Positions 53,712 through 63,749 of a stretch of 64,000 bases of DNA are shown here, in pieces. Made by a program: the position numbers and the translations under genes. How positions within the stretch are numbered: position 1 is the first letter of the stretch; the number at the start of each line of letters is the position of its first letter. The notes under the pieces were generated by a model, which searched no databases, was not told where the DNA came from, and saw nothing but the letters and a program-made list of their open reading frames with translations. Source of the DNA: Nitratiruptor sp. SB155-2 (GTDB lineage: Bacteria; Campylobacterota; Campylobacteria; Campylobacterales; Nitratiruptoraceae); contig NC_009662.1 of assembly GCF_000010325.1 (NCBI RefSeq), positions 950,501 to 1,014,500 on the forward strand. Reading direction: 5' to 3'.

Positions 53712-54470
53712 TTATCCTGTTACTTCTACACCAAACAAAGCAGCAAGCTGCTGTTGCAGCGTATTGGGATTGACTCCTTTTTCAATACTTTTAATTGTCA
53801 GAATGTAAGACTCTTTATAGAGCAAAAGAAGATCTTTGTAATATTTCAGTTTTTTTGCAATAGGAATACATAAGATATTTGCCAAAATTGCACCATATAG
53901 TGTTGTAATCATAGCAACGGCCATACCTGGACCAAGTGCTGCCGGATCAGAGAGATTTTGAAGCATCTGAATAAGTCCGATCAGTGTTCCGATCATACCA
54001 AGTGCAGGGAAAAGTTCTCCAAGGGAATCCCAAACTTTGATTTCTGTATCAAGCTGCGAGTCTTCTTGTGCTATAGCATTTTCAAAATTGGCTTCAATAT
54101 CTTCTATATTTTGACCATCGATGAGCATTCTCATAAGATTTCCCAATATTTTATCCCGCTCATAAAACTGATCGATATCCCCTTCTAGTGCCAAAATCCC
54201 CTCTTTTCTCGCTTTTTTCGTTGCATCCACCAAAAAATCGATGAGATCAAGAGGTTCTGGAACAGTCGGTTTAAATACTTTTTTTATCGCTTTAACGCCA
54301 TTTAAAAAATCTTTCAGAGGAAAAGCTGCTAATGCTGCGGCGAATCCACCTCCGATAACAATCAAAATTGAAGGACCGTTGATAAATGCTCCAGGACTTC
54401 CACCCAATACGATAGAAATGATAACAAGAGCCCATGCACCACCAAGACCGATCAGCGTACCTAAATCCAT
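53712..54470 (-). CDS. motA: Flagellar motor stator protein MotA
   Basis: A 252-residue MotA/PomA-type protein with four membrane helices (LGGAWALVIISIVLGG; ILIVIGGGFAAALAAF; FPALGMIGTLIGLIQML; AVAMITTLYGAILANIL) and a cytoplasmic loop of about 90 residues between helices 2 and 3 that contacts the rotor. The length and the GMIGTLIGL and TTLYGAILAN segments are typical. It leads a motA-motB-motB2 operon. Confidence 0.94.
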   Translation of the reverse strand: MDLGTLIGLGGAWALVIISIVLGGSPGAFINGPSILIVIGGGFAAALAAFPLKDFLNGVKAIKKVFKPTVPEPLDLIDFLVDATKKARKEGILALEGDIDQFYERDKILGNLMRMLIDGQNIEDIEANFENAIAQEDSQLDTEIKVWDSLGELFPALGMIGTLIGLIQMLQNLSDPAALGPGMAVAMITTLYGAILANILCIPIAKKLKYYKDLLLLYKESYILTIKSIEKGVNPNTLQQQLAALFGVEVTG

Positions 54471-54506
54471 GGATTGCGTCCTATTGTTTATTATTCTATG
54501 AACGTT

Positions 54507-54512
54507 ATTATA
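54507..54512 (-). promoter_or_regulatory. Predicted -10 box of the mot operon
   Basis: TATAAT on the minus strand, 36 bp upstream of the motA ATG, with an AGGA ribosome-binding site in between. It lies in the 52-bp gap after the 84-residue hypothetical gene. Confidence 0.45.
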
Positions 54513-54522
54513 TTATCGGATA

Positions 54523-54777
54523 CTAGGAGGATTCTTTTAGTAAATGAAATATTTTTTCAAGAGCTTGCATCATCTCTTCAAAGTCTGGGAAAAAAAGACC
54601 CGATCTTTGACCCCTTTTTGTAATAAAAATGAGCTCATAACCTTTCAATTGTACTTCACTTTTTTTCTCTTGATACCACTCCAGCGAAACAGAAGTCTCT
54701 ACACCTTCATGCTCTATAACGACACTTGGATAGACCCTAGCAATTTCTTTTAGTTCAATACCTTCGGGAAGAATCAA
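54523..54777 (-). CDS. Hypothetical protein downstream of the DksA-like gene
   Basis: An 84-residue acidic-basic protein of unknown function. It looks like a small alpha/beta fold (ARVYPSVVIEHEGVETSVSLEW; YELIFITKRGQRSGLFFPDFEEMMQALEKIF). No signal peptide, membrane helix or metal motif. Its start overlaps the DksA-like stop by 4 bp, so the two are co-translated, and it may be a helper of that regulator. Confidence 0.65.
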   Translation of the reverse strand: MILPEGIELKEIARVYPSVVIEHEGVETSVSLEWYQEKKSEVQLKGYELIFITKRGQRSGLFFPDFEEMMQALEKIFHLLKESS

Positions 54778-55118
54778 TTTGGCTCTTTCTCAACAATCTC
54801 TCTACATGTGATGCAATATTTCGCATAAGGTTTTATTTTGAGACGGAGAGGCTTAATGTTTTCTCCACACATTTCACAAATACCATATTCGCCATTTTCG
54901 ATCTTTTTCAATGCATACTCAATCTCTTCTAGCTCTTTTTGCTGCTGCTCTTGAATCGCCTGCTCGATGAGATTATCGGTACACAAAGCTGCATAATCTC
55001 CCTCATCATTAATCTCTATGTTTTTCAGATCTTCGATATCGTCTGAAGCGACCTTTATATTTTTGATGATCTGCTCTTTGCGCTCCAAAAGTAACATTTT
55101 AAAATATTTTATATCCAT
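54774..55118 (-). CDS. DksA/TraR-type zinc-finger protein
   Basis: A 114-residue protein: a helical hairpin (FKMLLLERKEQIIKNI...LIEQAIQEQQQKELEEIEYALKKI) and a C4 zinc finger (CEMCGENI...CITC). Proteins of this type bind the RNA polymerase secondary channel in the stringent response. The ATG at 55118 has AAGGTAGAG upstream and gives a standard DksA-like N-terminus; the frame is open to 55166. Confidence 0.87.
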   Translation of the reverse strand: MDIKYFKMLLLERKEQIIKNIKVASDDIEDLKNIEINDEGDYAALCTDNLIEQAIQEQQQKELEEIEYALKKIENGEYGICEMCGENIKPLRLKIKPYAKYCITCREIVEKEPN

Positions 55119-55200
55119 GCTCTCTACCTTTCCCCAAATTTTGCGAAATTCTATCATATTAATCATGCTAATAAGTTTAAATCTAAATAAAAGAATAAGA

Positions 55201-55206
55201 TATAAT
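55201..55206 (+). promoter_or_regulatory. Predicted -10 box of the YqeY-family gene
   Basis: TATAAT 25 bp before the ATG at 55232, with AAAGGAG between. It lies in the divergent gap after the DksA-like gene. Confidence 0.5.
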
Positions 55207-55231
55207 TACGAAAAATATCAAAGGAGCCATT

Positions 55232-55675
55232 ATGGAACTAAAAGAACAGTTACAGAATGATTTGAAAGAGGCGATGAAAAGCAAAGATACATTCAAGCGA
55301 GATACTATTCGATTTTTAATGAGTGCCATTAAACAGGTAGAAGTGGATACCAGAAAAGAATTAAGCGACGAAGATATCATCAAAATAATCCAAAAAAGTG
55401 TGAAACAGCGTGAAGAAGCAGCTTCTCAATATAAAGAGGGAGGCCGTGAAGACCTTTATGAAAAAGAGATGAAAGAGGCTGATATCTTGAAAAGTTATCT
55501 TCCCAAGCAATTGAGCGACGAAGAACTAGAAACAGAACTCAAAAAGATCATCGAAGAAGTGGGTGCCTCATCAATGAAAGATATGGGGAAAATCATGGGA
55601 GTCGCCACAAAGAAACTTGCTGGGCGTGCTGATGGAAAACGGATAAACCAGATGGTCAAAAAAATCTTAGGCTAA
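55232..55675 (+). CDS. GatB/YqeY domain protein
   Basis: A 147-residue YqeY-type protein, related to the C-terminal tRNA-binding region of Gat[43 protein letters not shown] and the end [18 protein letters not shown]. Possibly tRNA-linked; the role is not defined. Its last bases overlap the convergent trpC by 9 bp. Confidence 0.9.
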   Translation: MELKEQLQNDLKEAMKSKDTFKRDTIRFLMSAIKQVEVDTRKELSDEDIIKIIQKSVKQREEAASQYKEGGREDLYEKEMKEADILKSYLPKQLSDEELETELKKIIEEVGASSMKDMGKIMGVATKKLAGRADGKRINQMVKKILG

Positions 55676-56455
55676 GCCTTTGATCTTTTTGACTACTTCA
55701 GCAATGTTATCTTGGCGCATGAAATGCTCACCGATCAAGAATGCATCCACTCCTAACTTATTTAATTCCACAACCTGTTCATGGGAATGAATGCCGCTTT
55801 CAGCAACGATTATTTTCCCATTTGGTATTAGAGGAATAAGCTTTTCACTCAAACTCATATCCATCTCAAATGTTTCTAGATTCCTATGATTGATACCTAT
55901 GATATTGGCCCCTGCAAAAATCGCTTTGATCAAATCGGCTTTGTCATGAATCTCGACAAGTGCCTCCATACCAAGATGCCAGGTATATTCAAGAAGCTCT
56001 TTAAGCTCTTTTCTACTTAACGCTTTTGCTATCAACAAAACAAAATCGGCTCCATATACCAACGCTTCCACCAACTGATACTTGTCGATGATGAAATCTT
56101 TTCGAAGAAGCGGCATGGGTACATAGCGTCTAATCTGTGTAAGGTATTCGATGTGTCCTTGAAAGTAGTGTGGTTCAGTTAACACAGAAATCGCATTCGC
56201 CCCACCCTTTTCATACTCCTTGGCTATAGCGACAGGATCGAAATCCTCTCGTATTACTCCTTTACTGGGACTGGCTTTTTTCACTTCTGCAATGATCTTA
56301 TACGGATCGTCTGGCGTACTTTTTAGTACCTCTTCTACAGGTCGCGGGACAAACGGATTGTATGCAAGACTTCTACCAAGCCACTCCAAAGGATATTCTT
56401 TCTTTCGTTTTTCAAGATCGGCTTTCGTTTTTTTAATAATTTCGTCCAAAATCAA
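55667..56455 (-). CDS. trpC: Indole-3-glycerol phosphate synthase
   Basis: A 262-residue TIM-barrel enzyme: [15 protein letters not shown] (catalytic Lys), [26 protein letters not shown] and [10 protein letters not shown]. It closes the indole ring in tryptophan synthesis. TTG at 56455 is chosen: AAAGGAAAGAG is upstream and TTGA overlaps the stop of the previous gene; a 7-codon longer ATG form is open. It stands alone rather than in a trp operon. Confidence 0.93.
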   Translation of the reverse strand: MILDEIIKKTKADLEKRKKEYPLEWLGRSLAYNPFVPRPVEEVLKSTPDDPYKIIAEVKKASPSKGVIREDFDPVAIAKEYEKGGANAISVLTEPHYFQGHIEYLTQIRRYVPMPLLRKDFIIDKYQLVEALVYGADFVLLIAKALSRKELKELLEYTWHLGMEALVEIHDKADLIKAIFAGANIIGINHRNLETFEMDMSLSEKLIPLIPNGKIIVAESGIHSHEQVVELNKLGVDAFLIGEHFMRQDNIAEVVKKIKGLA

Positions 56456-57708
56456 GGTCTCTTTCCTTTTACACATTTTTGGATAGTTTTGAGATGATAT
56501 TCTACCTCAGGCTCTTTTAAACCAAAATCATAATAGACTTTTTTCATAATTTCCAAGGCATCCTTGCACTTTCCGATCTTATAATACCCCCAAGCCAAAG
56601 AGTCTAGAAAATATGGAGAATTCGGATCAGACTCCAAAGCCTTTTGGACAAGTTCTATACCTCTTTTTATGTTGAGATCATGATCAATGTAGAGATACCC
56701 CAAAAAGTTGTAATAGACCGGATCTTTGACATATTTCAAAGCTTTCTCCATTTTTTGTGCCACATCTTCAAGAAGTTTGATATTTTTTTCATTGGCGCTT
56801 TCGTATTCGAAAATTGCAGCATCTGCAAGATATTTATGGTTTTTTGTTTCTTGAAAAAGTTTATTTGCCAGCCGATACGCTTTTTTGTACTCTTTTTTCA
56901 TTCTATACAAATCTAAAAGTACTTTTTTCATTTCTGTTTTTTTTGCCCATACAATCGCTTCATCAATTCTGTTTTGATAGACAAGAAACTCTATTACTTT
57001 TTTGGCATATTGAGGGTTTTTGTATGTTTCATAGAGCCGTTTATAAACAGAAATCATTCCATCGATGTTATTTTGAAGACTGTAAAAAGATGCAAGAGAG
57101 TGACAAACCTGTTTGCTACATCCGTAAATACGCATGTGCGTCTCAAGGTAGGCAATCGCTTCCCTCTTTTTTCCTAGGTAAAAATACATTATATATGCCA
57201 TAGTTGAAAGCGTTGTTGCAGATGGCTTAAGCGCATAAGCGCTTTTATAATATTTTAAAGCAAGTTCATATCGTTTTTGTGTCAAATAGATAGATGCCAA
57301 CAACTCATAGTTTTGTGGGCTTTTTTTGAGCTTTATCGCCTCTTTCACATATTTTTCTGCTTGTATTAGATCTTTTTTTTGTATGTACAATACAGCTGCC
57401 AGTTCGTAGAACCTGGGCTCTTTCGGATATAATTTCAACCCTTTTCGTGCATATTGTAATGCTTTGTCGAATTGTTTGGCACGATAATAGTTTTCAATTG
57501 TTTTGATTAAAAAAAGCCTAGATCCAGTCATCTTGTAAAGCTTTTCGTACATTGACGCTGCTGGTGCAAAATATCCATTTGATTCTAAAAAAGCTGTCTG
57601 TATGAGCGGTCCATCGATTTTAGCACTGTTATTTATTTTCGGCGATTTTAAGCTACATCCACTCCAAAACAATAAAACGATTAAGAGTGTAACAATATAC
57701 CTTTGCAT
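56452..57708 (-). CDS. TPR-repeat lipoprotein
   Basis: A 418-residue protein. It opens with a lipoprotein signal ([18 protein letters not shown]) whose Cys at position 18 would be lipidated, then about ten tetratricopeptide-type helix pairs ([38 protein letters not shown]). Such lipoproteins serve as scaffolds in the envelope. The ATG at 57708 is preferred over the TTG at 57717 because of GAGG spacing. Confidence 0.82.
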   Translation of the reverse strand: MQRYIVTLLIVLLFWSGCSLKSPKINNSAKIDGPLIQTAFLESNGYFAPAASMYEKLYKMTGSRLFLIKTIENYYRAKQFDKALQYARKGLKLYPKEPRFYELAAVLYIQKKDLIQAEKYVKEAIKLKKSPQNYELLASIYLTQKRYELALKYYKSAYALKPSATTLSTMAYIMYFYLGKKREAIAYLETHMRIYGCSKQVCHSLASFYSLQNNIDGMISVYKRLYETYKNPQYAKKVIEFLVYQNRIDEAIVWAKKTEMKKVLLDLYRMKKEYKKAYRLANKLFQETKNHKYLADAAIFEYESANEKNIKLLEDVAQKMEKALKYVKDPVYYNFLGYLYIDHDLNIKRGIELVQKALESDPNSPYFLDSLAWGYYKIGKCKDALEIMKKVYYDFGLKEPEVEYHLKTIQKCVKGKRP

Positions 57709-58067
57709 TCTTGACAAACCTCTTGTAAATTTTTTTTCTCTTTATACCGATCCCAAAAAGGATAAGTACGACACTGCATAGGCCGTACCGGATATATAGT
57801 ACAACCTTTTCCCTCTTCGAAAAAGATACAAAAATGTTCACCATTTATTTTTAGCTCTTTTAAAGAGTAGCGATAGCCAACTTTTATGAGATACTCTTTT
57901 TTGAACTGCTCACTCTTCATTCCTAAAAAATCACTTATTTGGGCTATCTCTTTCGAATTGACCCAAATATATCCGCTTTCACCCCTACAGCAAGCTCCAT
58001 TGCAACTTGTACATGCATTTTGATCAAAACGGAATGCAAAACCTTCTTTTTCTACAATAGATCGCAT
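57681..58067 (-). CDS. YkgJ-family cysteine-cluster protein
   Basis: A 128-residue protein of the zinc/iron-chelating YkgJ type: C-x2-C-x3-CC (CTSCNGACC) near residue 19, then C in GKGCTIYPVRPMQCRTYPFW, and a final CQECKG. The function is unknown; a metal cluster is likely. It overlaps the methyltransferase stop by 16 bp and the TPR lipoprotein by 28 bp. Confidence 0.85.
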   Translation of the reverse strand: MRSIVEKEGFAFRFDQNACTSCNGACCRGESGYIWVNSKEIAQISDFLGMKSEQFKKEYLIKVGYRYSLKELKINGEHFCIFFEEGKGCTIYPVRPMQCRTYPFWDRYKEKKNLQEVCQECKGILLHS

Positions 58068-58753
58068 TTTATACTGTGTACTCCTACTTTTTTAAAAATG
58101 TTATTTGTCTCTTGCGTATATTTCCCATCCTCTCCAAAAACGATAAGGGGTGGAAGGATATTGCACAGCGATTTCGAACTTTTCCTCGCCTGCAATATGA
58201 CAAGTGATGCGTTTTTCTCCCTCTTTGGATGAATAAATTTCATTGTCTCAATCGTAAATTTGTAAAAATGAAGCAGTGTCATGATGGATTGTATCTGCTT
58301 CGCATCATAGCAAAATAGAACCGATCCTCGTGGTTTGAGCAAGGAATTGGCTTTTTTCAAAAATTTGTCCAAAGGAAGATGGCCAGCATACCGGGCGGTA
58401 TCGATCATTTCGTTTTTGCTTCTAAGAACCTCGGTATGATAAAAAGGAGGATTGGATACGATCCAATCAAATCGCTTCTCAAAAACCATATGCAAAAAAT
58501 TGCCGAAATAGATATTGATATCCTTTTTGTTTGCATCTGCATTGATATTTGCCATCTTGACAAAACGCTCTTGTATTTCTATGGCATTGACACTTGCTTT
58601 TGGATAGTCTCGTTTAATAAGCAGTGCCAGGATTCCTGATCCGGTACCTACATCGAGCACTTCTCCTTTAATTTCAAAATTACGGATAAAATCATATAGA
58701 AAAATCGTATCGCTATTGTAACAGTATCCCTCATTGGGCTGATAAATAACCAT
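58052..58753 (-). CDS. tRNA1(Val) (adenine-37-N6)-methyltransferase-like protein
   Basis: A 233-residue class I methyltransferase: VLDVGTGSGILALLI (SAM loop), VNAIEIQERFV, and the N6-adenine motif SNPPFYHT. The order and N-terminal YQPNEGYCYNSDTIFLYDFI segment fit TrmN6/YfiC. It starts the minus-strand operon that continues into the YkgJ-type gene, the TPR lipoprotein and trpC. Confidence 0.85.
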   Translation of the reverse strand: MVIYQPNEGYCYNSDTIFLYDFIRNFEIKGEVLDVGTGSGILALLIKRDYPKASVNAIEIQERFVKMANINADANKKDINIYFGNFLHMVFEKRFDWIVSNPPFYHTEVLRSKNEMIDTARYAGHLPLDKFLKKANSLLKPRGSVLFCYDAKQIQSIMTLLHFYKFTIETMKFIHPKREKNASLVILQARKSSKSLCNILPPLIVFGEDGKYTQETNNIFKKVGVHSIKCDLL

Positions 58754-58766
58754 TCTTCTCCTTTAT

Positions 58767-58775
58767 TGCTATAAT
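58767..58775 (+). promoter_or_regulatory. Extended -10 promoter of kdsB
   Basis: TGC-TATAAT, 22 bp before the kdsB ATG, in the 44-bp divergent gap. AAAAAAGGA provides the ribosome-binding site. Confidence 0.55.
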
Positions 58776-58797
58776 TTTACCTAAAAAAGGATAATCG

Positions 58798-59514
58798 ATG
58801 ATTATCATTCCGGCAAGACTTGCTTCAACAAGATTTCCTCGCAAAGTCCTCCACCCTATCAATGGCATACCTATGATTATTCATACAGCACAGCGTGCTT
58901 CGCAAGTGGATGAAGTTGTTATAGCAACAGACAGTGAAGAGGTTATGAAAATTGCCAAGCAGTATGGGTTTGATGCTGTTTTGACAAGTAAGACGCATGA
59001 GAGTGGAACCGATAGGGTCAATGAAGCGGCAACTCTTTTAGGCCTTGATGCAAAAGAGATCATCATAAACGTCCAAGCAGATGAGCCTTTGATTGAACCG
59101 CAAGTTATTAAAAAAGTGAAAGAACTTACTATAAAACATACAAAATCATGCGAAATTATGCTTTGCAGTGCGTATAAAAAAATATCTTTCGATGCAACCA
59201 ATGATCCCAACAGTGTCAAAGTGGTTCTTGATGCAAGCGATAAAGCACTCTATTTTTCAAGAAGCCAAATTCCTTATCCGCGAAGCGATGTCAAAACCAT
59301 AAATATTCATCTTGGAATCTATGGATATACAAAAGAGATGCTGCAAAAATTTTGTACCCTACCCACTGCTCCATTGGAACAGATTGAAAAACTGGAACAA
59401 CTCAGAGCATTGTATCACGGATACCGCATAGCTATGGTTGAGGTAACTTCGCAAAGTATCGGTATCGATACGCCAGAAGATCTCAAAAAGATCAACGCAT
59501 CTTTTTTCGAATAA
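58798..59514 (+). CDS. kdsB: 3-deoxy-manno-octulosonate cytidylyltransferase
   Basis: A 238-residue CMP-Kdo synthetase: IIIPARLASTRFPRKVL, VVIATDSEEV, the metal/nucleotide QADEPLIEP segment, YFSRSQIPYPR and HLGIYGY. It activates Kdo for lipopolysaccharide, showing a Gram-negative envelope. It converges on the next gene with a 23-bp overlap. Confidence 0.96.
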   Translation: MIIIPARLASTRFPRKVLHPINGIPMIIHTAQRASQVDEVVIATDSEEVMKIAKQYGFDAVLTSKTHESGTDRVNEAATLLGLDAKEIIINVQADEPLIEPQVIKKVKELTIKHTKSCEIMLCSAYKKISFDATNDPNSVKVVLDASDKALYFSRSQIPYPRSDVKTINIHLGIYGYTKEMLQKFCTLPTAPLEQIEKLEQLRALYHGYRIAMVEVTSQSIGIDTPEDLKKINASFFE

Positions 59515-59854
59515 TCTCCTGGGCTTTTGCCCGAATCTCCTTTTTACTCATCTGTTTGATCGTTTTTTCCCTTTCTTGAGGCTTTCTGTTTTCTTTCAAA
59601 CTCTTCTGTTTCCCAAACGTTCTCTTTGCCAAAAAAACGATATATAAAAAGATCACGAAATATACAGACCATTTAACGAAGAAAATAGCCCCCAATACAT
59701 CGGTTTTTTTAACATTTTGAAGATAAGAAAATAGATCTCGATAAAAAAACTCGATCACCAAAACAGTCAAAAGAAGGACGAAGATTTTGTACAGAAAAGC
59801 CCTATACCTGTAAATCTGTGTCCAAATAAAAGCAGATTTGATTTGACGAAACAT
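59492..59854 (-). CDS. Small membrane protein with a basic tail
   Basis: A 120-residue protein of unknown function with two transmembrane helices (FLYKIFVLLLTVLVIEFFY and AIFFVKWSVYFVIFLYIVFLA) and a strongly charged C-terminal helix (KENRKPQEREKTIKQMSKKEIRAKAQEII). It is the last gene of the rsmD operon. No catalytic motif. Confidence 0.65.
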   Translation of the reverse strand: MFRQIKSAFIWTQIYRYRAFLYKIFVLLLTVLVIEFFYRDLFSYLQNVKKTDVLGAIFFVKWSVYFVIFLYIVFLAKRTFGKQKSLKENRKPQEREKTIKQMSKKEIRAKAQEIIRKKMR

Positions 59855-59862
59855 TGTTTATC

Positions 59863-60099
59863 CTAAAAAAGAGAAAGTCCTAAAGCCGCAAGCAAGGCGA
59901 TAAGGCCTTTTGCTTTGAGTTCATCATAGAGTTTGAGACGCTCATCTGCATAGATAATTTCAAGCTCTTCTTGGGTAAACTCCTCTTTTTTAAGATGGTG
60001 TTGCGTTAAGCGGGCTTGAACTCGAAGCTCCACTCTTTTCTCAACTGCTTCTTTTGCCTTTGTCTGCAGGTGTTTTGGGATTTTTTGTAAAAAATTCAT
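59863..60099 (-). CDS. Small hypothetical protein
   Basis: A 78-residue protein, basic and helical (HLQTKAKEAVEKRVELRVQARL), that ends with a short hydrophobic stretch (GLIALLAALGLSLF) which may insert in or touch the membrane. Function not recognised. It overlaps the permease stop by 4 bp and precedes the small membrane protein by 8 bp. Confidence 0.6.
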   Translation of the reverse strand: MNFLQKIPKHLQTKAKEAVEKRVELRVQARLTQHHLKKEEFTQEELEIIYADERLKLYDELKAKGLIALLAALGLSLF

Positions 60100-60902
60100 A
60101 GCATCGTCTCTTTTTTATTGGTCAGTTTTTGTAGATAGTCACTGATATTAATAAGACTCAATGTAACCAAAAAAATCATGAGTCCGGGGAAAAAACTGAC
60201 CCACCAGGCGATATCAATCACCTCTTTCCCTTCGCTCAAAATCGATCCCCAACTCATTTCGGGAGGCAAAACGCCAAGGCCCAAAAAGCTAAGACCCGAC
60301 TCTGCCAAAATGGCTCCTCCAACCCCAAACGTAAAAGAGATAAAAAAAATTGGTGCAATAAGTGGAGTAAAATATTTTAATATTATTTTATATGAAGGGA
60401 CTTTCGCTATTTGCAAAATTTTTGTAAACGGTTTTTTCGCTATGGCAAAACTCTCGCTTCGTATCATCCTTGCCGTACCCATCCAACCCGTCAAAGAGAT
60501 GACGATGATTAAAACAAGCGCAGAAGCCTGGATATAACTCACAAGTGCCAAGAGAAGAAAAAATGTAGGAAAGGTTAAGAAAAGATCTACAATTATCACA
60601 AAAGATTTATCTATAAAACCTCGAAAATATCCCGCACTCACTCCTGCTACCAGACCAATAAACGAAGCGATCACTGCACTTCCTACACCTATTATTAAAG
60701 AGTTCTGTCCACCTTTTATGACCCTTGCCAACAGATCCCGCCCCAATCTATCGGTTCCAAACGGATGATCCATCGACGGAGGAAGCAAAATGGCATTTTT
60801 ATTTAAAAGATAAGGATCTGCAGAATAGACAAATCCACCAAAAAAGATCAAGATAACAATGGCTACAAGTATAGAAATGCTAAAAAATGGTAGTTTTTTC
60901 AT
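60096..60902 (-). CDS. DppC/OppC-type ABC transporter permease
   Basis: A 268-residue inner-membrane permease. N-terminal helix, HPFGTDRLGRDLLARVIKGGQNSLIIG (typical DppC start of the permease domain), five further helices, and the EAA-like loop near ESGLSFLGLGV. It would import dipeptides, oligopeptides or nickel. No ATPase, second permease or binding protein is adjacent; partners must lie elsewhere. It overlaps rsmD by 4 bp. Confidence 0.85.
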   Translation of the reverse strand: MKKLPFFSISILVAIVILIFFGGFVYSADPYLLNKNAILLPPSMDHPFGTDRLGRDLLARVIKGGQNSLIIGVGSAVIASFIGLVAGVSAGYFRGFIDKSFVIIVDLFLTFPTFFLLLALVSYIQASALVLIIVISLTGWMGTARMIRSESFAIAKKPFTKILQIAKVPSYKIILKYFTPLIAPIFFISFTFGVGGAILAESGLSFLGLGVLPPEMSWGSILSEGKEVIDIAWWVSFFPGLMIFLVTLSLINISDYLQKLTNKKETML

Positions 60903-61480
60903 TGATAAAAACTTAATGAACTCTTTCCATATTTTTTTGTTTTTTCTTTCTCATACTTTCCAAGAGAGTTCCCAAAATCGTGAGTGCTCATATGCTCGAT
61001 GATGATAGATTCTACAACCTCTTTAGGAATCTTTTTAATGGTTTGGGCAACTTCGTCATAAATATCCTCATATCCTTCACGGATACTGAATGGGGGATCG
61101 AAATAAAAATAGGCTTTCTCTTTGTTTCTCTTTAACTCCTCAATGACATCCCAAAGCAGTTCAAATGCATCGCCATATCGAACCGAACATGAAGACTCAT
61201 CACAGTTATGTACATTTTTTTTCAAAACTTTATATGAATCTCTGTTCTTTTCTATGAAATAGACCCTTTTTGCTCCACGGCTCAACGCTTCCAAACCGAC
61301 ACTGCCACTTCCACCAAATACTTCTACAAAATTTTTGTCGACAATATCAAATTGCAAAATATTAAACAGCGCTTCGCGTAAAATGTTTTTGGAACTTCTC
61401 GTTACCTCTTTTTGGGGTAGAAGAAGCTTTTTTCCTTTATATTTTCCGCCAATGATACGTGTTGAAAGCTCTTTTTTCAT
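60899..61480 (-). CDS. rsmD: 16S rRNA (guanine-966-N2)-methyltransferase
   Basis: A 193-residue RsmD with IIGGKYKGKKLLLP, RSSKNILREALFNIL, FVEVFGGSGSVGLEALSRGA (SAM loop), and YFDPPFSI (catalytic DPPF). Leads a four-gene minus-strand operon (rsmD, permease, two small proteins) and is divergent from argG. Confidence 0.92.
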   Translation of the reverse strand: MKKELSTRIIGGKYKGKKLLLPQKEVTRSSKNILREALFNILQFDIVDKNFVEVFGGSGSVGLEALSRGAKRVYFIEKNRDSYKVLKKNVHNCDESSCSVRYGDAFELLWDVIEELKRNKEKAYFYFDPPFSIREGYEDIYDEVAQTIKKIPKEVVESIIIEHMSTHDFGNSLGKYEKEKTKKYGKSSLSFYQ

Positions 61481-61555
61481 CTTTGTTCCTTTAGCAAAAT
61501 TTTATCATAAAGATTTTTTGGATAAAATTGTAAAAACTTTATACAAAGGGTGTCA

Positions 61556-62773
61556 ATGACAAAAAAAGTAAACAAAGTTGTTTTGGCATATAGCGGAGGT
61601 TTAGATACTTCCGTCATTTTAAAATGGCTGCAAGAGACATACAATTGTGAAGTCGTTACGTTTACTGCCGATATCGGTCAGGGTGAAGAGGTGGAACCAG
61701 CCAGGGAAAAAGCACTCAAGCTTGGGATAAAACCGGAAAATATCTTTATCGAAGATCTGAAAGAAGAGTTTGTTCGAGATTATGTTTTTCCAATGTTTCG
61801 CGCCAATGCCATCTATGAAGGAGAGTATCTTCTCGGTACTTCCATCGCTCGACCTCTCATTGCGAAAAGACAGATCGAAATCGCTCGACAAGTGGGTGCC
61901 GATGCAGTAGCACACGGTGCCACAGGAAAAGGAAACGATCAAGTACGGTTTGAAATCGCCTATCTCTCTTTAAATCCAGATATCACAGTAATAGCACCAT
62001 GGAGAGAGTGGGATCTCAATTCTCGTGAAAAGCTTCTGAAATTTGCTGAAGAACATAGGATTCCTATCGAGAAACATGGCAAAAAGAGTCCTTACTCCAT
62101 GGACGCCAACTTGCTCCATATCTCATATGAAGGTGGGATTTTGGAAGATCCGTGGGCAGAACCAGAAGAGGATATGTGGCGATGGACAAATTCCATCGAA
62201 AATGCTCCAAATGAACCAGAATATATCACCATCGATTTTGAAAAAGGCGATCCGGTCGCAATCAATGGCGAACCTTTGAGTCCGGCAAAACTTCTAGAGG
62301 CACTGAATGAATATGGGAAAAAGCATGGAATCGGCAGAATCGACATTGTAGAAAACCGATTTGTAGGAATGAAAAGCAGAGGATGCTATGAGACACCAGG
62401 CGGTACTATTTTGCTTAAAGCCCACAGAGCCATGGAGAGCATTACATTAGATAGAGAAGAGGCACATGAGAAAGACAAACTGATGCCAAAATACGCAGAA
62501 CTCATCTATAACGGATTTTGGTTTAGCCCTGAGCGAGAAATGATGCAAGCAGCTATTGATAAAACGCAAGAAAATGTGAGTGGTACGGTACGACTGAAAC
62601 TATATAAAGGGAATGTTTTTGTAGTTGGAAGAAAATCTCCAAACTCTTTATTCGCACCAGAATTCAGCACATTCGAAGAGGATGAAGTCTACAACCAAAA
62701 AGACGCTCAAGGTTTTATCAAATTGAATGCATTGCGGTTTATTATCGAAGGTCATGTAAGGAGAAAAAAATGA
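61556..62773 (+). CDS. argG: Argininosuccinate synthase
   Basis: A 405-residue enzyme: [18 protein letters not shown] (ATP pyrophosphatase loop), [22 protein letters not shown] and [16 protein letters not shown]. It condenses citrulline and aspartate in arginine synthesis. ATG at 61556 is chosen with AAAGGGTG upstream; a GTG two codons earlier is the alternative. It overlaps rplI by 4 bp. Confidence 0.96.
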   Translation: MTKKVNKVVLAYSGGLDTSVILKWLQETYNCEVVTFTADIGQGEEVEPAREKALKLGIKPENIFIEDLKEEFVRDYVFPMFRANAIYEGEYLLGTSIARPLIAKRQIEIARQVGADAVAHGATGKGNDQVRFEIAYLSLNPDITVIAPWREWDLNSREKLLKFAEEHRIPIEKHGKKSPYSMDANLLHISYEGGILEDPWAEPEEDMWRWTNSIENAPNEPEYITIDFEKGDPVAINGEPLSPAKLLEALNEYGKKHGIGRIDIVENRFVGMKSRGCYETPGGTILLKAHRAMESITLDREEAHEKDKLMPKYAELIYNGFWFSPEREMMQAAIDKTQENVSGTVRLKLYKGNVFVVGRKSPNSLFAPEFSTFEEDEVYNQKDAQGFIKLNALRFIIEGHVRRKK

Positions 62774-63213
62774 AAGTATTACTTATCAAAGATGTAAAAA
62801 ATTTAGGCAAAGCTGGAGAAGTTAAAGAAGTCAAAGATGGATATGGGAAGAATTTTTTAATTGCACGTGGATTTGCCAAATTGGCCACTCCCGATGTGAT
62901 TGAGGCATGGAAGAAAGAACAAGCGAAAAAAGCCCAAGAAGAGGCAGCTGAGATAGAAAAGCTCAAACAACTTAAAGAAAAAATCGAATCTACAAAACTT
63001 GTTATCAAACATAAAGCTGGAGCCAACGGTGCGCTTTTTGGAGCTATTACAAATAAAGAAGTAGCAGAGGAACTGAAAAAACAAGGCATAGAAATCGATA
63101 AAAAGCATATCGATATTCATCCACCTATCAAGCAAGCAGGTGAATATGAAATTGATGTTAAGCTTGGACATGGCATCCATGCTAAGTTAAATCTTGTGGT
63201 AGAGGCCGAATAA
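62770..63213 (+). CDS. rplI: 50S ribosomal protein L9
   Basis: A 147-residue L9: the N-terminal rRNA-binding domain [20 protein letters not shown] and DGYGKNFLI, a long connecting helix ([18 protein letters not shown]), and the C-terminal domain [20 protein letters not shown]. It overlaps argG by 4 bp, and its last base is the first of hslV. Confidence 0.96.
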   Translation: MKVLLIKDVKNLGKAGEVKEVKDGYGKNFLIARGFAKLATPDVIEAWKKEQAKKAQEEAAEIEKLKQLKEKIESTKLVIKHKAGANGALFGAITNKEVAEELKKQGIEIDKKHIDIHPPIKQAGEYEIDVKLGHGIHAKLNLVVEAE

Positions 63214-63749
63214 TGTTTGAAGCCACAACGATACTTGGCTATAAAGGTGACGGCATTGCCGTCATCGGCGGCGATGGACAGGTAACTTTCGGAAATACTG
63301 TCTTAAAAGGCAATGCCACCAAAATAAGAACACTGTACAATGGACAGATCTTGGCCGGATTTGCAGGAAGCACCGCAGATGCTTTTAATCTTTTTGATAT
63401 GTTTGAAAAGATTTTGGAAAACAAAAAAGGCGATTTACTCAAAAGCGTTATTGAGTTTTCTAAAGAGTGGCGAAAAGATAGATATTTACGGCGGCTTGAA
63501 GCTATGATGATCGTACTTAATACAAAACATATCTTTATCCTAAGCGGCACGGGTGATGTGGTTGAGCCGGAAGATGGCAAGATCGCTGCCATAGGCAGTG
63601 GAGGCAATTTTGCACTTTCAGCCGCACGAGCGCTTGACAAACACGCCAATCTTGATGCAAAGACACTCGTAGAAGAGTCTTTAAAAATTGCGGGAGAACT
63701 CTGTATCTACACCAATACGAATATTAAACTCTTAACCTTGGAGGAGTAA
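63213..63749 (+). CDS. hslV: ATP-dependent protease subunit HslV
   Basis: A 178-residue proteasome-like peptidase: [47 protein letters not shown] and [14 protein letters not shown]. The catalytic Thr of HslV is normally residue 2, after Met removal. Here the TT pair is preceded by MFEA, so a short propeptide would have to be cut; Campylobacter/Helicobacter HslV share this start. Its stop overlaps the hslU start. Confidence 0.94.
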   Translation: MFEATTILGYKGDGIAVIGGDGQVTFGNTVLKGNATKIRTLYNGQILAGFAGSTADAFNLFDMFEKILENKKGDLLKSVIEFSKEWRKDRYLRRLEAMMIVLNTKHIFILSGTGDVVEPEDGKIAAIGSGGNFALSAARALDKHANLDAKTLVEESLKIAGELCIYTNTNIKLLTLEE